Assembly: GCA_914767715.1 (NCBI GenBank)
Contig: OU612070.1
Span: forward strand, 23,858,025-23,922,024
DNA: 64,000 nt
Direction: 5' to 3'
From: Membranipora membranacea
Lineage: Eukaryota > Bryozoa > Gymnolaemata > Cheilostomatida > Membraniporidae
The notes beneath the pieces were generated by a model. It ran no database searches. It was not told where the DNA came from and saw nothing but the letters and a program-made list of their open reading frames with translations. Shown here one piece after another: positions 36,870 to 48,301 of this stretch. Positions within the stretch are counted from its first letter, which is position 1; the number at the start of each line of letters is the position of its first letter. The translations under genes and the position numbers were made by a program.

Positions 36870-38160
36870 TACAACCATTTCAACCTGTTCAACATGTCGA
36901 TCAAACAGGGATGCATGCCTACATTGTGGAAAATGGCAAGTATCAAACCCATACCTAAATATGCTGGTGCAAATGAACCTAAAGACTTTAGACCGATAGC
37001 TCTAACATCGATTGTCGGTAAATGCCCGGAAAAACTAAGAAAGAATGTCACCAAAGCTTAATGACTCATCACAGGTTGCGTACAAACCAAATAGGTCAAC
37101 TGAAGACCTCTTATCACTTTGATTGACAAGATCAGTGAACATCTGGATATGAATGCCTGAGAACCATGTCAGAGCTCTAGTAATCAATTATACAAGTGCC
37201 TTCAATACCATCAATCCAAAATTACTCACAGATAAACTCAGTGACTATGACTTCCATCCCATCCAAACATAGTTAATTGGGTTTATAGTTTCCTGACTGA
37301 CCGAAAACAGAAGGTAATAACACCAACCAACACATCCAAAATCATCAGCACGTCAACAGGAAGTCCACAGGGCTGTGTCCTGAGTCCGTTCCTGTTCTCT
37401 CTGTATGTAGCACAAATGCCTTTAGTCCATCAATCAACAACTGTAATAAAATATGCTGACGACACGGTTCTACTAGAATATCTTTCTGAAACAACACCAA
37501 CAAAGTTGCAAGAAGAAGCTACCCATCTAGAAAACTGGTGCTTCTCCAACGACCTTCTTCTCAATGCCAAGAAAACGAAGGAGCTAGTATTCAGCAATGT
37601 GAGAGGTAACCCTCTGCCAGCGCCGTCACTAGTCATCAACAATACTAACATCGAAGTTGTGAACTCCTTCACCTATCTGGGCACAGTGTTATCTAATAAA
37701 CTACACTTTACACTTAATACAGAGAGGACCATCAAGAAAGCTCGTAGCAGAACTCACATACTTGCCAAGCTCTACCATCTAGGCATGAACGAGAAAATCA
37801 TACGGACGTCTTACACATATTTTATAGAAAGTGCTATCAGCTACAATCTAGTGGTAGTCTTTAAACATCTCAAATCAGACTCTCATCGAAGACTGAAACA
37901 TCTTATCTGTACTGCAGAATACCTAGCAGGCGGTCAATCTTTTATTAATACACGAGACCTATATGCACATAAACTGAAAAGCAAGAGCCTGAGAATGGTT
38001 GCTGGCAACCATTCTGATCCAGTGCTAACATTAACAACGCTTCCATCAGGCCGGTTTCAGGCAATAAAACAACAAACTCAACTACGCTCTAATTGTTTTA
38101 GGGCCCACTCTGTCAGGTATTTGAACACAGTTTTTCGTAAATAGATTTGAAGTGTAATTT
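36870..38160 (+). mobile_element. LINE reverse transcriptase, largely readable
   Basis: Translation carries LWKMASIKPIPK, DFRPIALTSI, GSPQGCVLSPFLFSLY and then KYADDTVLLEYL with the YxDD catalytic box. A 242-codon open stretch at 37416-38144 follows, ending in a LPSGRFQ... C-terminal motif typical of Rex/RTE-like non-LTR elements. Upstream parts contain stops. The insertion is outside the coding exons, upstream of the intact CTHRC1-like gene, and the left arm lacks it. Confidence 0.8.
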
Positions 38161-38329
38161 TTATATCCAATTTTATTCCATATATCGTTTTATATCCATA
38201 TATTTCTACATTACAATCAAACTGAGCTTACTTTTAGAGAATGTTTTTAGAGAGCAACCACATAAACGTTTTTATTTCTCTTCCTGAGACAATACAATAC
38301 ATACATACATATCGTGATATTCCTACAAT

Positions 38330-38700
38330 GATCAATTTGTATTACACATTACTATTTAATTTATGGTATTGAGTTTTATGGACATGCCACAAATTGCCAT
38401 CTCAATCACATCTATTTACTTCAAAAATCAGCTCGTTGTATCATACTTAAAATCCGCCCATGTGGTCATGTGACCTCTTTCTTTTCTGTATAACAAATTA
38501 TGCCCATTGAAATACTTTTTTAATAATACTCGCCTTAATGGGGAGTTAGATATCCGAACGCCTGCCATTACAGCCACTATGTCAAAAGAAAAGTTTGCCC
38601 CTACGAGAGCCAAGAACTGTGAAAGGGAGATGTCACTGTCAACCACAGGTGTTAACCTGTGGAATTCACACCTACTGGAGGAGGAGGAGGGGTGGCTCCT
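38330..38700 (+). mobile_element. LINE RT C-terminal fragment (different family)
   Basis: A broken frame reads YGIEFYGHATN, LLQKSARCIILKIRPCGHVTS and later STTGVNLWNSHL. This is the characteristic end of many non-LTR RT proteins (YGI.WG.....LLQK..R.I and ..G..LWNSL). Stops and shifts show decay. Confidence 0.65.
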
Positions 38701-39139
38701 CCTTTGCGAGGTTGGCACCCTCCCTGTGGGGGGGGGGGAGGGTGGTTCGCTTCTTGCTGAGTAGGCTCCGTGTCTGAGCTCGCCCTGGGGACAGTAGTCT
38801 TTTTTTTCCTGACAATCGGATGGTAGCCACACTAGTCCCGGACTAATCTGACCATGCTGCTGCCTTATTTTATTTCACCAGATTAGTTCATTGATTTCAA
38901 ATAAAATAAATTATTGCAGTAGCAAGATGATATTATTGACACCGCTTTTTATTATTGTTGTGAATTCAACAATATTGAACAAAATGACATTAGTTCAGTG
39001 TCTTTGACACCAAATAGAGGATAGAGGCCATATTTTACATCATCTATGTTTCCATGTGCGTAGCTGATTGGATGCCTCACAAATAAGATTGTACTCGGAG
39101 CGGATGCTTGATCTAGCATGAGTTCAAAAGGCTGTAGGA

Positions 39140-42100
39140 ATCGTAGAAAATATATGGAAAATGATATTGATGATTAAAAAAAATTTCAAACAGACTATAC
39201 CGATATGAATACGACTTTAATGATGTTATAATCCAGCATCATGGTTATCAAAGAACAGTTATGTCCGTCAGATGACACACACACATTCTATTTACACAGA
39301 GGGCGCTACAATTTGTCTGCCAACAACCAAAATAAGAGCATAAAACTACCATATACATATTTGATTTACACTGTTTATCAGATATCTGATCCCAGTTCTC
39401 ATACGCTTATCATTGCCAATATAAATAAAGCTGGCACATATGAGTGAGTGTTGGATGAAATGGCCTTGGAAGAAGCACAAAAAATAATCTATGAGTAGGA
39501 AAAATAAACAAGGTGACCAGAAACTTAAAGCTAGTTATAATAATCAATTGTTTTGTTCAAACAATCTGACTGTCTACTTTAAAGCCTATATATTGTACTC
39601 AAACATGCATTTTTAGTTCAGACAGAGGAGTTTGCAGGTGTAGTGAGTAAATACTAGGGACCAAAAAAGTGGCATGCGGCTTACTTAAAACTGTAAACAT
39701 GCTCAACTTTTCCTCCCAAAAACACATGATACCCAAAGAGAGCAATCGCTATGGAAAATTCCATTGAGTCTGACAAGACATTTTATCTTAAGCCATTTTT
39801 TTGAAAAGAGTGGTGCAGCATGATGATTGACAGGAATAGACCTGTAATTCAATTAGGTCAACCTGTTGCTCCCCTTCTCGCAATTAAAATGATTAGTATG
39901 ACTGGTAACAAATCAAGGCAAGTTGATAGTACTGCAGTCAGTGATATTGAGGCATGACAATGTTGCCTGGTGTATTTGCAATTGACATTTTGGTTATTTT
40001 AAGTTTGAAATTGTTTTTGCAAAATCATTTTAGGATGATCAATGTGTGAAATGAGTGAAAAATGCAATGGTCTTATATATGGGGCCACTGAAAAATTCTG
40101 AAAACTTGCTTTCAACCCATAGTCACCAATATGGAAGAGCAGAGGCATTCCATCATTTTGAGTGGTCTGGTTAAAAAAATGGAAGAACCTGAAGCAGGCC
40201 TATTGAGGTGACAAGTCAACATAGTTTGCACGTAAAGCAATGGGGAAATAAATAATTTTAGTTATGTTGCACACTTTTCATTTGTATAAGCTGCATGCCG
40301 TCAAAACATTTCATTGTTATTAATGGTGTAAGTTTCAAAAATTAAAGTGTCACTTTGCGATCATATTTATTTATTCGGAAGCTTCTAATTTCCGTAAGCC
40401 GGGTTGATGTTGTTAAACCAGGTCATAATCTAAGAGCTAAACTGAAGGTGAGTTGATACTATAGGTATACACACATGGCCTATCTGCATAGAATTTAAGA
40501 TTGAGATAACTTGTTTACAAGAGTTGTGTGTCCTATGTGTATTGTTTGTGAAAGATCTTGGGAATCCCAAAGGGGTTGGCCCGCTGGAAAATATCAACAA
40601 ATGACATCATAGTGAGTTAATTAGGGAAAAGACGAGAGTTGAATCTGCAAGCAATAATGACAACGAATTAATGTCCAATCCAGATAGTGTCTTGCTAATC
40701 GCCTTATCAATCACAATGACGTGTCAAACATCGATCATCTAAACCAACAAATTATGCAATGTCAGACATAAAGGATTATGTTAGTATTTACTAGGGACCA
40801 TTGGTGAATTACATAACCTAACTAAAGTGAATAATACAGCGAAAGAGGGCGTATGCGTTTTATATTAGGACAGCACAGCAACATTTTTGAATAAGGCTAA
40901 TCTACTCCAATTGTCTAGTTTTCTGAACTTTTTTTAGAAAGTTACCTTTTCATCATTCTCATTCAAGAGAGAGAGAGAGAGAGAACACAAATTTTTATAG
41001 TGCTAAATAGGGAACAGAAAATGTGACATGGGAAGACAACTTTCCAAAAAAACACTCTCATTGTTGACAACATCAAAAGCACGACCATGTATACATTCAC
41101 CTTAAACGCTGGCCTACCATGTGACCGCAGTCTGGTCCCACGCGGAACACGTCTCTGCTATTTAATTTTTCGCTCGCTTCCACAACGCACTGACAGTAGA
41201 ATATGACAGTAGAAAATAGTAAATGTATGAAAGTATGACGTGCTCTTAGGATTAAATAATTTACCTCAGCTGCTTACAACACAGCCTAGTATTTGTAATG
41301 ATTATCACTTAAAATTGCCAAGAAGGCATCACTTATGGTTTTTATTTTAGTTTTTTAGAATCTAGATCATTCATGATTGCGAGAGTCAGTGTTTCCATTA
41401 AGATTCAGAGGGATATTACTGGAGACAAAGACCAAATAATAACAGCACGATAAGTATATTGATCATGTTATATTCATTTTTTTGTTGCAATTTATTGAAG
41501 AAATTTGGAGACATTTGGGATATGGAAGAAAAGACAGCTATGATAAGTGAAAGTATCAGATGAAAACGAAAATGAAGATAGCTTTTTATTAAACAGAGAT
41601 GTAATACTGTGGTATTACTTGACAATATCATCGACAAACAGATTGATCTGATTAGTTTTATGCACAGTTTAAGTTCAGGTTTATGCATGGTCTCATGATA
41701 ATTACAACAAGAGTTACAAAAAATATATATATGAAGGTGGAGTCAACACAATTATCATCTGACGCAATTTATAAGGCTGCGTTGTATGGCTATGCTATAA
41801 GGTGTCAAAAAATTCAAACTTATAAGCATCAATCAAAACACTCAGCGCCCTAAATCTCCAAGATCTTGATATTATACAACCTGACTCTAATACAGAGTCA
41901 TTATCCGTTGATCCTGTCAATAATCAGAGTATTATTGAAATCACTTATTGAAGTATCAACCAGTGGTAGCAAAATCCTGAGGGCTTTGAACAGGAGATCA
42001 GGCAACTTCCCATATCTGGCAAATCTAACAACCAAAGCAGGTGGCTTGATTACAGCTGATACCTCTAAGGACTAACTAATCTCTTTGGGGGAAACTAATT

Positions 42101-42600
42101 CCAAATTTGTGTAAAGTCAGTTTGAAATATGCACCAACAGAAAATGTGTGACTTGAACTGATAATGCTGCAAAATTGTCCTCCCCAGAATGGTCTCGCCT
42201 TACCTTTTGGGGAACAACAATTTGACAAGTCGCCAGAATACGCCACACAGATATGAGAGCACACCTTAATTTCCATGCATATTAGCTTCTCCATAAGCTC
42301 AGCTAGAAATCTGCCTATTCGGCCAATATGGCAGTTTCTTAACTGAGCTTGCCTCATTGTCCCAAGTCTAAAATATGGTGTTGTTTAACCGTTTGTTTGA
42401 TTTTAACCGCTAGAAACTAGCAACAACCTGTTGAAGACTTCTCACATGTGCTTTCAATGTTTTCTGACGATTGATTAGGACCTTCAGATTGTCACAACAA
42501 AGAAAATCAGAACGCTAATTGTTCTGAAATGAAGTAAACAAGTTCGAAAATTTTTGGCACCAATAACACAACCTTACTCTGAGATCTATCTTCTTCGCTT
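39140..42600. other. No gene recognised
   Basis: Beyond the inverted-duplication arm the sequence is AT-rich with only short open frames and a (GA)n microsatellite at about 40969-40984. I see no protein family, RNA gene or bounded repeat. Confidence 0.5.
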
Positions 42601-42628
42601 ACTATTATCCCTCCTTCCTGCGCTGCAG

Positions 42629-44024
42629 CTACTTTGGGCTGTTCTGCTCGGGCTTGATAACTTTGATGATTTCCGACTCTTCTTGGAGGCCCTGCATGGT
42701 AACTTTGTCTTTGTTTCGGTTTTATTTTTTGCAGCCGCCTTCTTTGTTTTTCGCTAAAGAGAATAAAAAGGGCTGTCAATGGTACCATTTCTGCAAATGA
42801 TCTATATTTATTGAGCAGTCTGTCACACATATTGTAGTGTTGCGGAAGTGTGAATCCAGACTGAGTTGAAGTGTTAATTAAAGAGATTTGTCACCTCAAG
42901 TGCTGTACTGACCTTGTACGTTTGAAGCTTTTTTTGATACTCTTTACTTTTTTCCATCGCCTCTTTCTGGTATGGAGTTAGCTGTTTCTTTGACAGTGTC
43001 TGCCAAACTTGAGCACCTAAAAAAAAAGGGTTCTTACTATGAGGGAATGGCATGGCAATTTAAATCGAGAACAATCATATCATCTTACTATATCATCTCA
43101 GTTATGTCTCAATAAAAAATTCATACAAGAAAAATAATCATCCGCGAATATAAATCATCAAAGTGGTCGCAGATTATAATCTCACCTTTTGATACCATAT
43201 CGATCATATCATATCCTTTCCTAGAGTTTTGTTTCCTAAAGTCCTGCATAAATAGCATGTATGAGGACAATGGCATTTTAGGCCTGTTAGGATCTTTCGC
43301 GTTTGTCTTTTCTGTGTTTTGTTCTGACTTCTCCTTTTTAGGTAGAGATATCCTCATTTCCTAAAAGCGAAAATGATATAAACTAACATTACCAGATATA
43401 TGAAGTGTGTCCAATGGTAGATGAGTGCAGCTGTCTCAGATGTAATGCTAAATTGAGTTTGGCAATACACGACTAACCATTCACCTTGCAAAAAGTGATG
43501 AAGATTTTCAAACTTTGATTTCGACTGACATTTTTTAAATACCTTATATTTTTCTATCGCAACATCGTACTTTTTCTTTAACTTCAGGGAGGAGCGTACA
43601 TATGGCTGTTTGTCTTTCGTTGCTAGCTTACGCCATATGGCAGCTCCCTTTTGGGTCATCTCCATATTCGAAATGCCTTTACTTTTATTCCTCTTTCGGA
43701 ATTCGTTGAGAAATATAAGAAAGGCGGACATGTATCTAAAAGCATAAATATGTGCAATTAGCTTCAACTACTAAGTAAGATGCCTACTAATCACAGCAGT
43801 GATCTATCTATGGTGTCGGTAGCTGCGAAATAATCAAAACAAGTAGAAATGGTTTAAGTTTGGATAGACCGCTCTTCCTTTCAGTACATCCATTCAAATT
43901 TTCATGAAGACGTGCATAAGTTCGGGCTTCCCTGAAGTCACCTGAATCTAACAAAAACCAAGAAGTACTAACTTTTTGTCATTCTAATTGGTACATACCT
44001 CTTAGGTCTATCTGTTCTTGCCAT
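42629..44024 (-). CDS. Two-HMG-box DNA-binding protein
   Basis: Five exons give one 207-residue frame: 43999-44024, 43543-43735, 43186-43360, 42913-43016 and 42629-42754, all with GT-AG sites and matching phases. The start is ATG at 44024 (MARTDRPKR). Box 1 (about residues 6-73) shows the HMG core: RPKRYMSAFLIF, then QKGAAIWRKLATKDKQPY, then a basic helix KKKYDVAIEKYK. A Lys-rich linker leads to box 2 (about 96-166): RPKMPLSSYMLFMQDFRK, VWQTLSKKQLTPYQKEA. A 41-residue tail is basic at first (RKTKKAAAKNK) and ends without the acidic tract of vertebrate HMGB1. HMG boxes bend DNA non-specifically, and two boxes occur in HMGB and TFAM proteins. Nuclear versus mitochondrial action cannot be decided; I see no clear targeting peptide. 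Box 2 is split by an intron after its first helix region (G|AQVW). Confidence 0.85.
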
Positions 44025-45189
44025 ATTTTTTAGTTTGAGTAAGTTTTCTGTTAAAGTAAGGAGAGCACAACTGTTTTGTAAAACAAATTGAGTAGAATGA
44101 CAACTAGCTGTCTCTACGGTGCACTTTTATAGTACCCAATCTAGTGCACATTTGATTATTATGTCACAAGTTCTTGTCTTCTGTCTGGATTGAAGAATTT
44201 CAGTAATTCGGCTGGCTTCATTTAGTAATGTCTCACAATGGGGTCCTGTTCTGAGATGAAGTTATGTTTGTAATTGAGGTTATTAAGGCACAGAGTAGTT
44301 AATAGTCGACACTGTAGTACCAAACTATCTCAACAAGATGGAGCATCATCACAAATGAACCAAAGAGAAAGTACAACGAAGAAAAGTATAAAACCAGGAA
44401 TAGAAAATAAGTACACTTTTGTAAGGAGCTGCCTACACAAACAAAGAGTGAAATGGTGCGATAATTTGTACTACGGATGGAATTATTGTGAGGCTAGGGT
44501 TCTGTGACTTACTTACTTGGCAACGGATGGTCACAGGTAAGCCTCAAATCTTTTGTTGTGTCTGAGCTGTAACTGAAATAAGGATGATAATATGAAAATA
44601 CTTTCTTGTTACTCTTACTGTTAAAGATTTGGGTCGTGAGCATTTATTTAGATAATTGACATAATATTAATTGATGGTGAATAAATAAGTGTAGCCCCAC
44701 TCTCTGGGTATTCCTGAAGCTATTAGTCACATATCCATGAACACTGCAGCTCAATGAGTTGAAATGAATTGCATACAGGTAGTTGAGGATTTGGTTGTTT
44801 TTTAAAAATCAAGTTGTTGATGGTGATCCAGCCTTGGAATGTCTCAATACATTGAAAATTGAGAAACTTACTTTGAATGCAATTCATGTGAGTTGTGTGT
44901 AATTATTGTGAGTGATTTTCAATTCCAGATCACCTGAGATTTTTGCAGCTTCAAGTGTGACGACTTGATTCAATAACAGGCCAGTCTCCATTTCTAAAAG
45001 AAGTGACAGCAGAATATAATTAGCTATAACAAAACTATGAAACAATTTTTATGGCCATACCATTTGTAAACATCGTGCATCATGATAAAAAATAAAAAAT
45101 GAAATAATATTCAACAATATTTCTAATGCATACCTCAAATTTTGGGATGTTTTTGTGTCTGTTTCTTGAGGTTGAGAAATGCATGCATG

Positions 45190-45536
45190 TAAGGTTTTTT
45201 GTGTTTTGACTTATTATGGCGTATTCTTTTGAGTACCTTGTACTTCTTGATCGCAATGTCGTATTTTTTTCTTCAGCTTTGTGTGACAAACGAACATTTG
45301 TGGCTGTTTATCTTTAGAGGCAAGTTTCCGACATACCGCCGCTCCCTTTTGAGTGGTTTCGGTGCTCGAGAAACCTTTATTAGTATTCCTCCTTCGGAAT
45401 TCATCGAGGTAGTTTATCTCTTGATGGAATTTCCTCCATACAGCTGCCCCTTTCTGCACCATCTCGGTGTTCTTGTAACCTTTATTTGAATACCTCTTTC
45501 TGAGTTATCCGAGAAATATTGATACGCTGAAATGCA
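45190..45536 (-). pseudogene. Broken HMG-box exon copy
   Basis: It resembles exon 43543-43735 of the HMG gene, including the acceptor (TTTAG|AT) and downstream VLK... read-through. The frame is shifted near the start, and a half-box is present twice: MVQKGAAVWRK, then LDEFRRRNTNKG and TQKGAAVCRKLASKDKQP. Stop and shift positions rule out a normal HMG box. It is a tandem duplicate that decayed and gained an internal repeat. Confidence 0.75.
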
Positions 45537-45549
45537 TCTACAATAAATT

Positions 45550-48290
45550 AATAAAATACAACTATATTATGAAATACTTCTTGTAACAAGTCTATCTGAA
45601 TTTCCCTGATAAATTCCCCGAGAAACAGGAGAACTGGTGACATGCAACTACTGACTATTCGACTTTCCAACGCAACGCGGTTACCCAAAGCTAATGAAAG
45701 AACACAAATCGGTGCAAACTAAGATTGAAACAATTCTGTTCCCATGATTCCACAACTCCTGAAATCACAGTGAAATTTATTCACGAAAAACTTAGTGATT
45801 GTGATTGTGATAGCGATATTGATTACAATCATAGAGTTAACACAGAAAATTCTGACACAACATACTGATTGGGGGCCCAGCACAAACCAAAATGAATTGA
45901 TTGATGTGATTGAGTTTTGTAAAACAAATAACCATCTTTATTTTACTATTAGGTGATACTTTCACTTTCAGTTATCATTTCTCCTCCATCACAAATGTCT
46001 CCAAATGTCTACAATGAATCGCAAAAATAAAATGAATACAAAATTATCAACACATTTATTGTTTCTTCCCATGCAGTGAAATTTCTCTCCGGATGATGGC
46101 GAATCTGAATGACACACAATTTCTCTTGTAATCTTTATTGATGTAAAGTGCCAACGAGAAACATGAAAGCAACCAAAAATGCAGCCATCTTGGCATTGTT
46201 CAGTGCCAAATATAATAAATTATATTCTGTTTGGTCAGCAGCTAAGAAAAATGAAAAGATTTTGTTGTAATTCTGTTTGATGGAGCTGTCCATAAACACT
46301 TCATTGAAATAGCCAAGAATTAACCAACAGAGACTTGTTCTATGTTCAATGATATGACCCGATATTGGGACCGATGATATGCATGTTCTTAGTCTCTTGT
46401 CTAAGAGTAGCAAATAATGTTAATGTTGTCAGCTACATGCTCATAGGTAACTATTTGATCTAACCATTCATGATTTGTTTTAATAACGAAATTGGACCGC
46501 TTACATGCTAGTAGATGTGATGCTAACTCCAAACATGCAGAGCTCTTCTCTACATCAAAGAGAGGCATCCGAAGAAATTATGATAATTTTGAGGAAAGAG
46601 CTTGTTGCCAAATTATGACTGACAAGACAGCTAATGGTCGTGGTAATGCGAGGAATGCATATTCTGATAAAAGGTATTACATATCTGTGACAACCGTTGT
46701 GGGTGCTGATTGTAATGACAACACATGTATATGAAGGGATAGCACCTGGTGCAATTGAGAGTCAGGGGACTATACGTCAAATCTGCCAGTCAGCAATATG
46801 CTGCTATGCAATTTCCAAAGTATATCTCACCGCCACACACTTGTTACTAAAACCGCCTGCATGGTAGGGCGCCTTTATGTTGCAAAAGACAACTGACACA
46901 TGGTGGACTCATTACCAGTAATCGTCAGACAAACCTGTTCCGGGGAGTAAGGGGACAACAAACTCCCCTAACGAAGTGAGCCAACATGGAGGGGATGTTG
47001 GGAAGTTATCCCACCAACAGAACTGAGTAGACAACCTAAGGTTTTTATTTCAAATCTTTCATTTCATTTCAAGGTAAAGTATCCGTGGCACATGGGTACT
47101 TGACATAACCCTTGCTTATAACTATGATTGGTATGACAAGAAAATATATCATCCTAGCCTCCCATAGTTGCATCACCTGCCCAGACACTTGTTGTGTCTT
47201 GATAGATTTGATTTGATGATAAATAGGAAAATACTACGCTTCCTTATTGAGGAAACACTAATGTAGACACATTTCCCAACTTAGTAAATGCAGTGATCCT
47301 ATGGTTGACTGAATTATTGCATTTAAATCAGGCACCATGGGCAAAGGTTGAGAGGATTATCTGATTTCTCCTTGGTCAGAATCTGTAAATGGTAATAGTT
47401 CTACTGGTGTAGGTGAGGCGCACATACATCAGTTGTTCTGGACAAGTAGCATACTTCATAACAAACACAGCACCTACGAAAGTCATCCTTTTGGATAGGA
47501 GTTGAATAACTCCAAGAAGTGTGCTATCACGTCTTTGGTAATAAAATTGATGGTGTTATCAGAACAGCTGGTTCCAGGTACTGTAAATACCAAGATAGTG
47601 TTGTTATGATGAATTGCTCGCAAAAGTTAGGCTCATGATGCCATTTATATATGATTGCAAGCAAAAAGGCTGTCCGATGAGGTGAAAATGTTGTTTCTTT
47701 GGTTTATAAAACTGTAGGTGTAGCGCCCCGATTATAGCTCCTATAATAATAATATTAATGTTCTAGATAGATAATACATAAGGCGTAATACATAATATCA
47801 ATAATTTAATCCAGTGTTGCGTCATAAAAGCATTTAAGTATCGGAATGATGCAATATTTAAACAGCAAGTTGATGTGATGGATACTCGACAGCGATGAAA
47901 GTAATAAAACTAACCATAGATATTATAAATAATTAAATATCGAATAGCTCTATTAATAGTATAATACTGTTCCGGTGATATAAGATTGTATTAGCAGTGT
48001 AAAAATTAAAGTTGATTTTTAGTTAATAGATGATACAAAAGCTAGGTACGAGCCTCTGCATGTTTAATCTTTGGAGGCTAGTGCATTAATGACGGTAATC
48101 AGGTAATCAGGGGAGAGTGTAGACAACTCCAAAATATCATACTGACACAATAAACCCCATGGTTTCTGTGAGAGTTGCAATAAATTCTTATGTATCTAAA
48201 TAGACAGTTTTATTTCTTTATTTTTCATTGTAGGGTCTGATGTTGTCCATTCTTGTGACAGAATAGATATCCTGAGTTAAATTTGAATGA
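45550..48290. other. No gene recognised
   Basis: Short open frames only. A minus-strand frame ending near 46138 finishes next to AATAAA but has no upstream splice logic or family match that I can see. Confidence 0.45.
48209..48222 (-). terminator. Polyadenylation signals of AMP-binding enzyme gene
   Basis: Two AATAAA hexamers on the minus strand (48217-48222 and 48209-48214) lie 80-95 bp beyond the stop codon at 48302-48304. Confidence 0.6.
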
Positions 48291-48301
48291 TTGCGGCAAA
48301 G

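Larger units (their letters stand above)
21770..39135 (-). repeat. Right arm of large inverted duplication
   Basis: It is colinear in inverse order with 4482-20430. Compared with the left arm it keeps the first exons and all coding exons. It has gained LINE fragments (31560-32550 and about 36530-38700), a hAT-like element (29500-30251) and a perfect hairpin (22479-22618). Confidence 0.8.

Noticed and set aside
42507-42830. 107-codon minus-strand frame over the HMG gene's last exon
   Set aside because: Phase of the preceding exon requires another frame, which gives a Lys-rich tail and stops at 42629.
46135-46413. 92-codon minus-strand frame ending in a hydrophobic peptide next to AATAAA
   Set aside because: No acceptor, partner exon or family likeness was found; hydrophobic codons are common in AT-rich DNA.
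46492-46734. 80-codon plus-strand frame
   Set aside because: Isolated, with no splice signals, composition or motif suggesting a protein.
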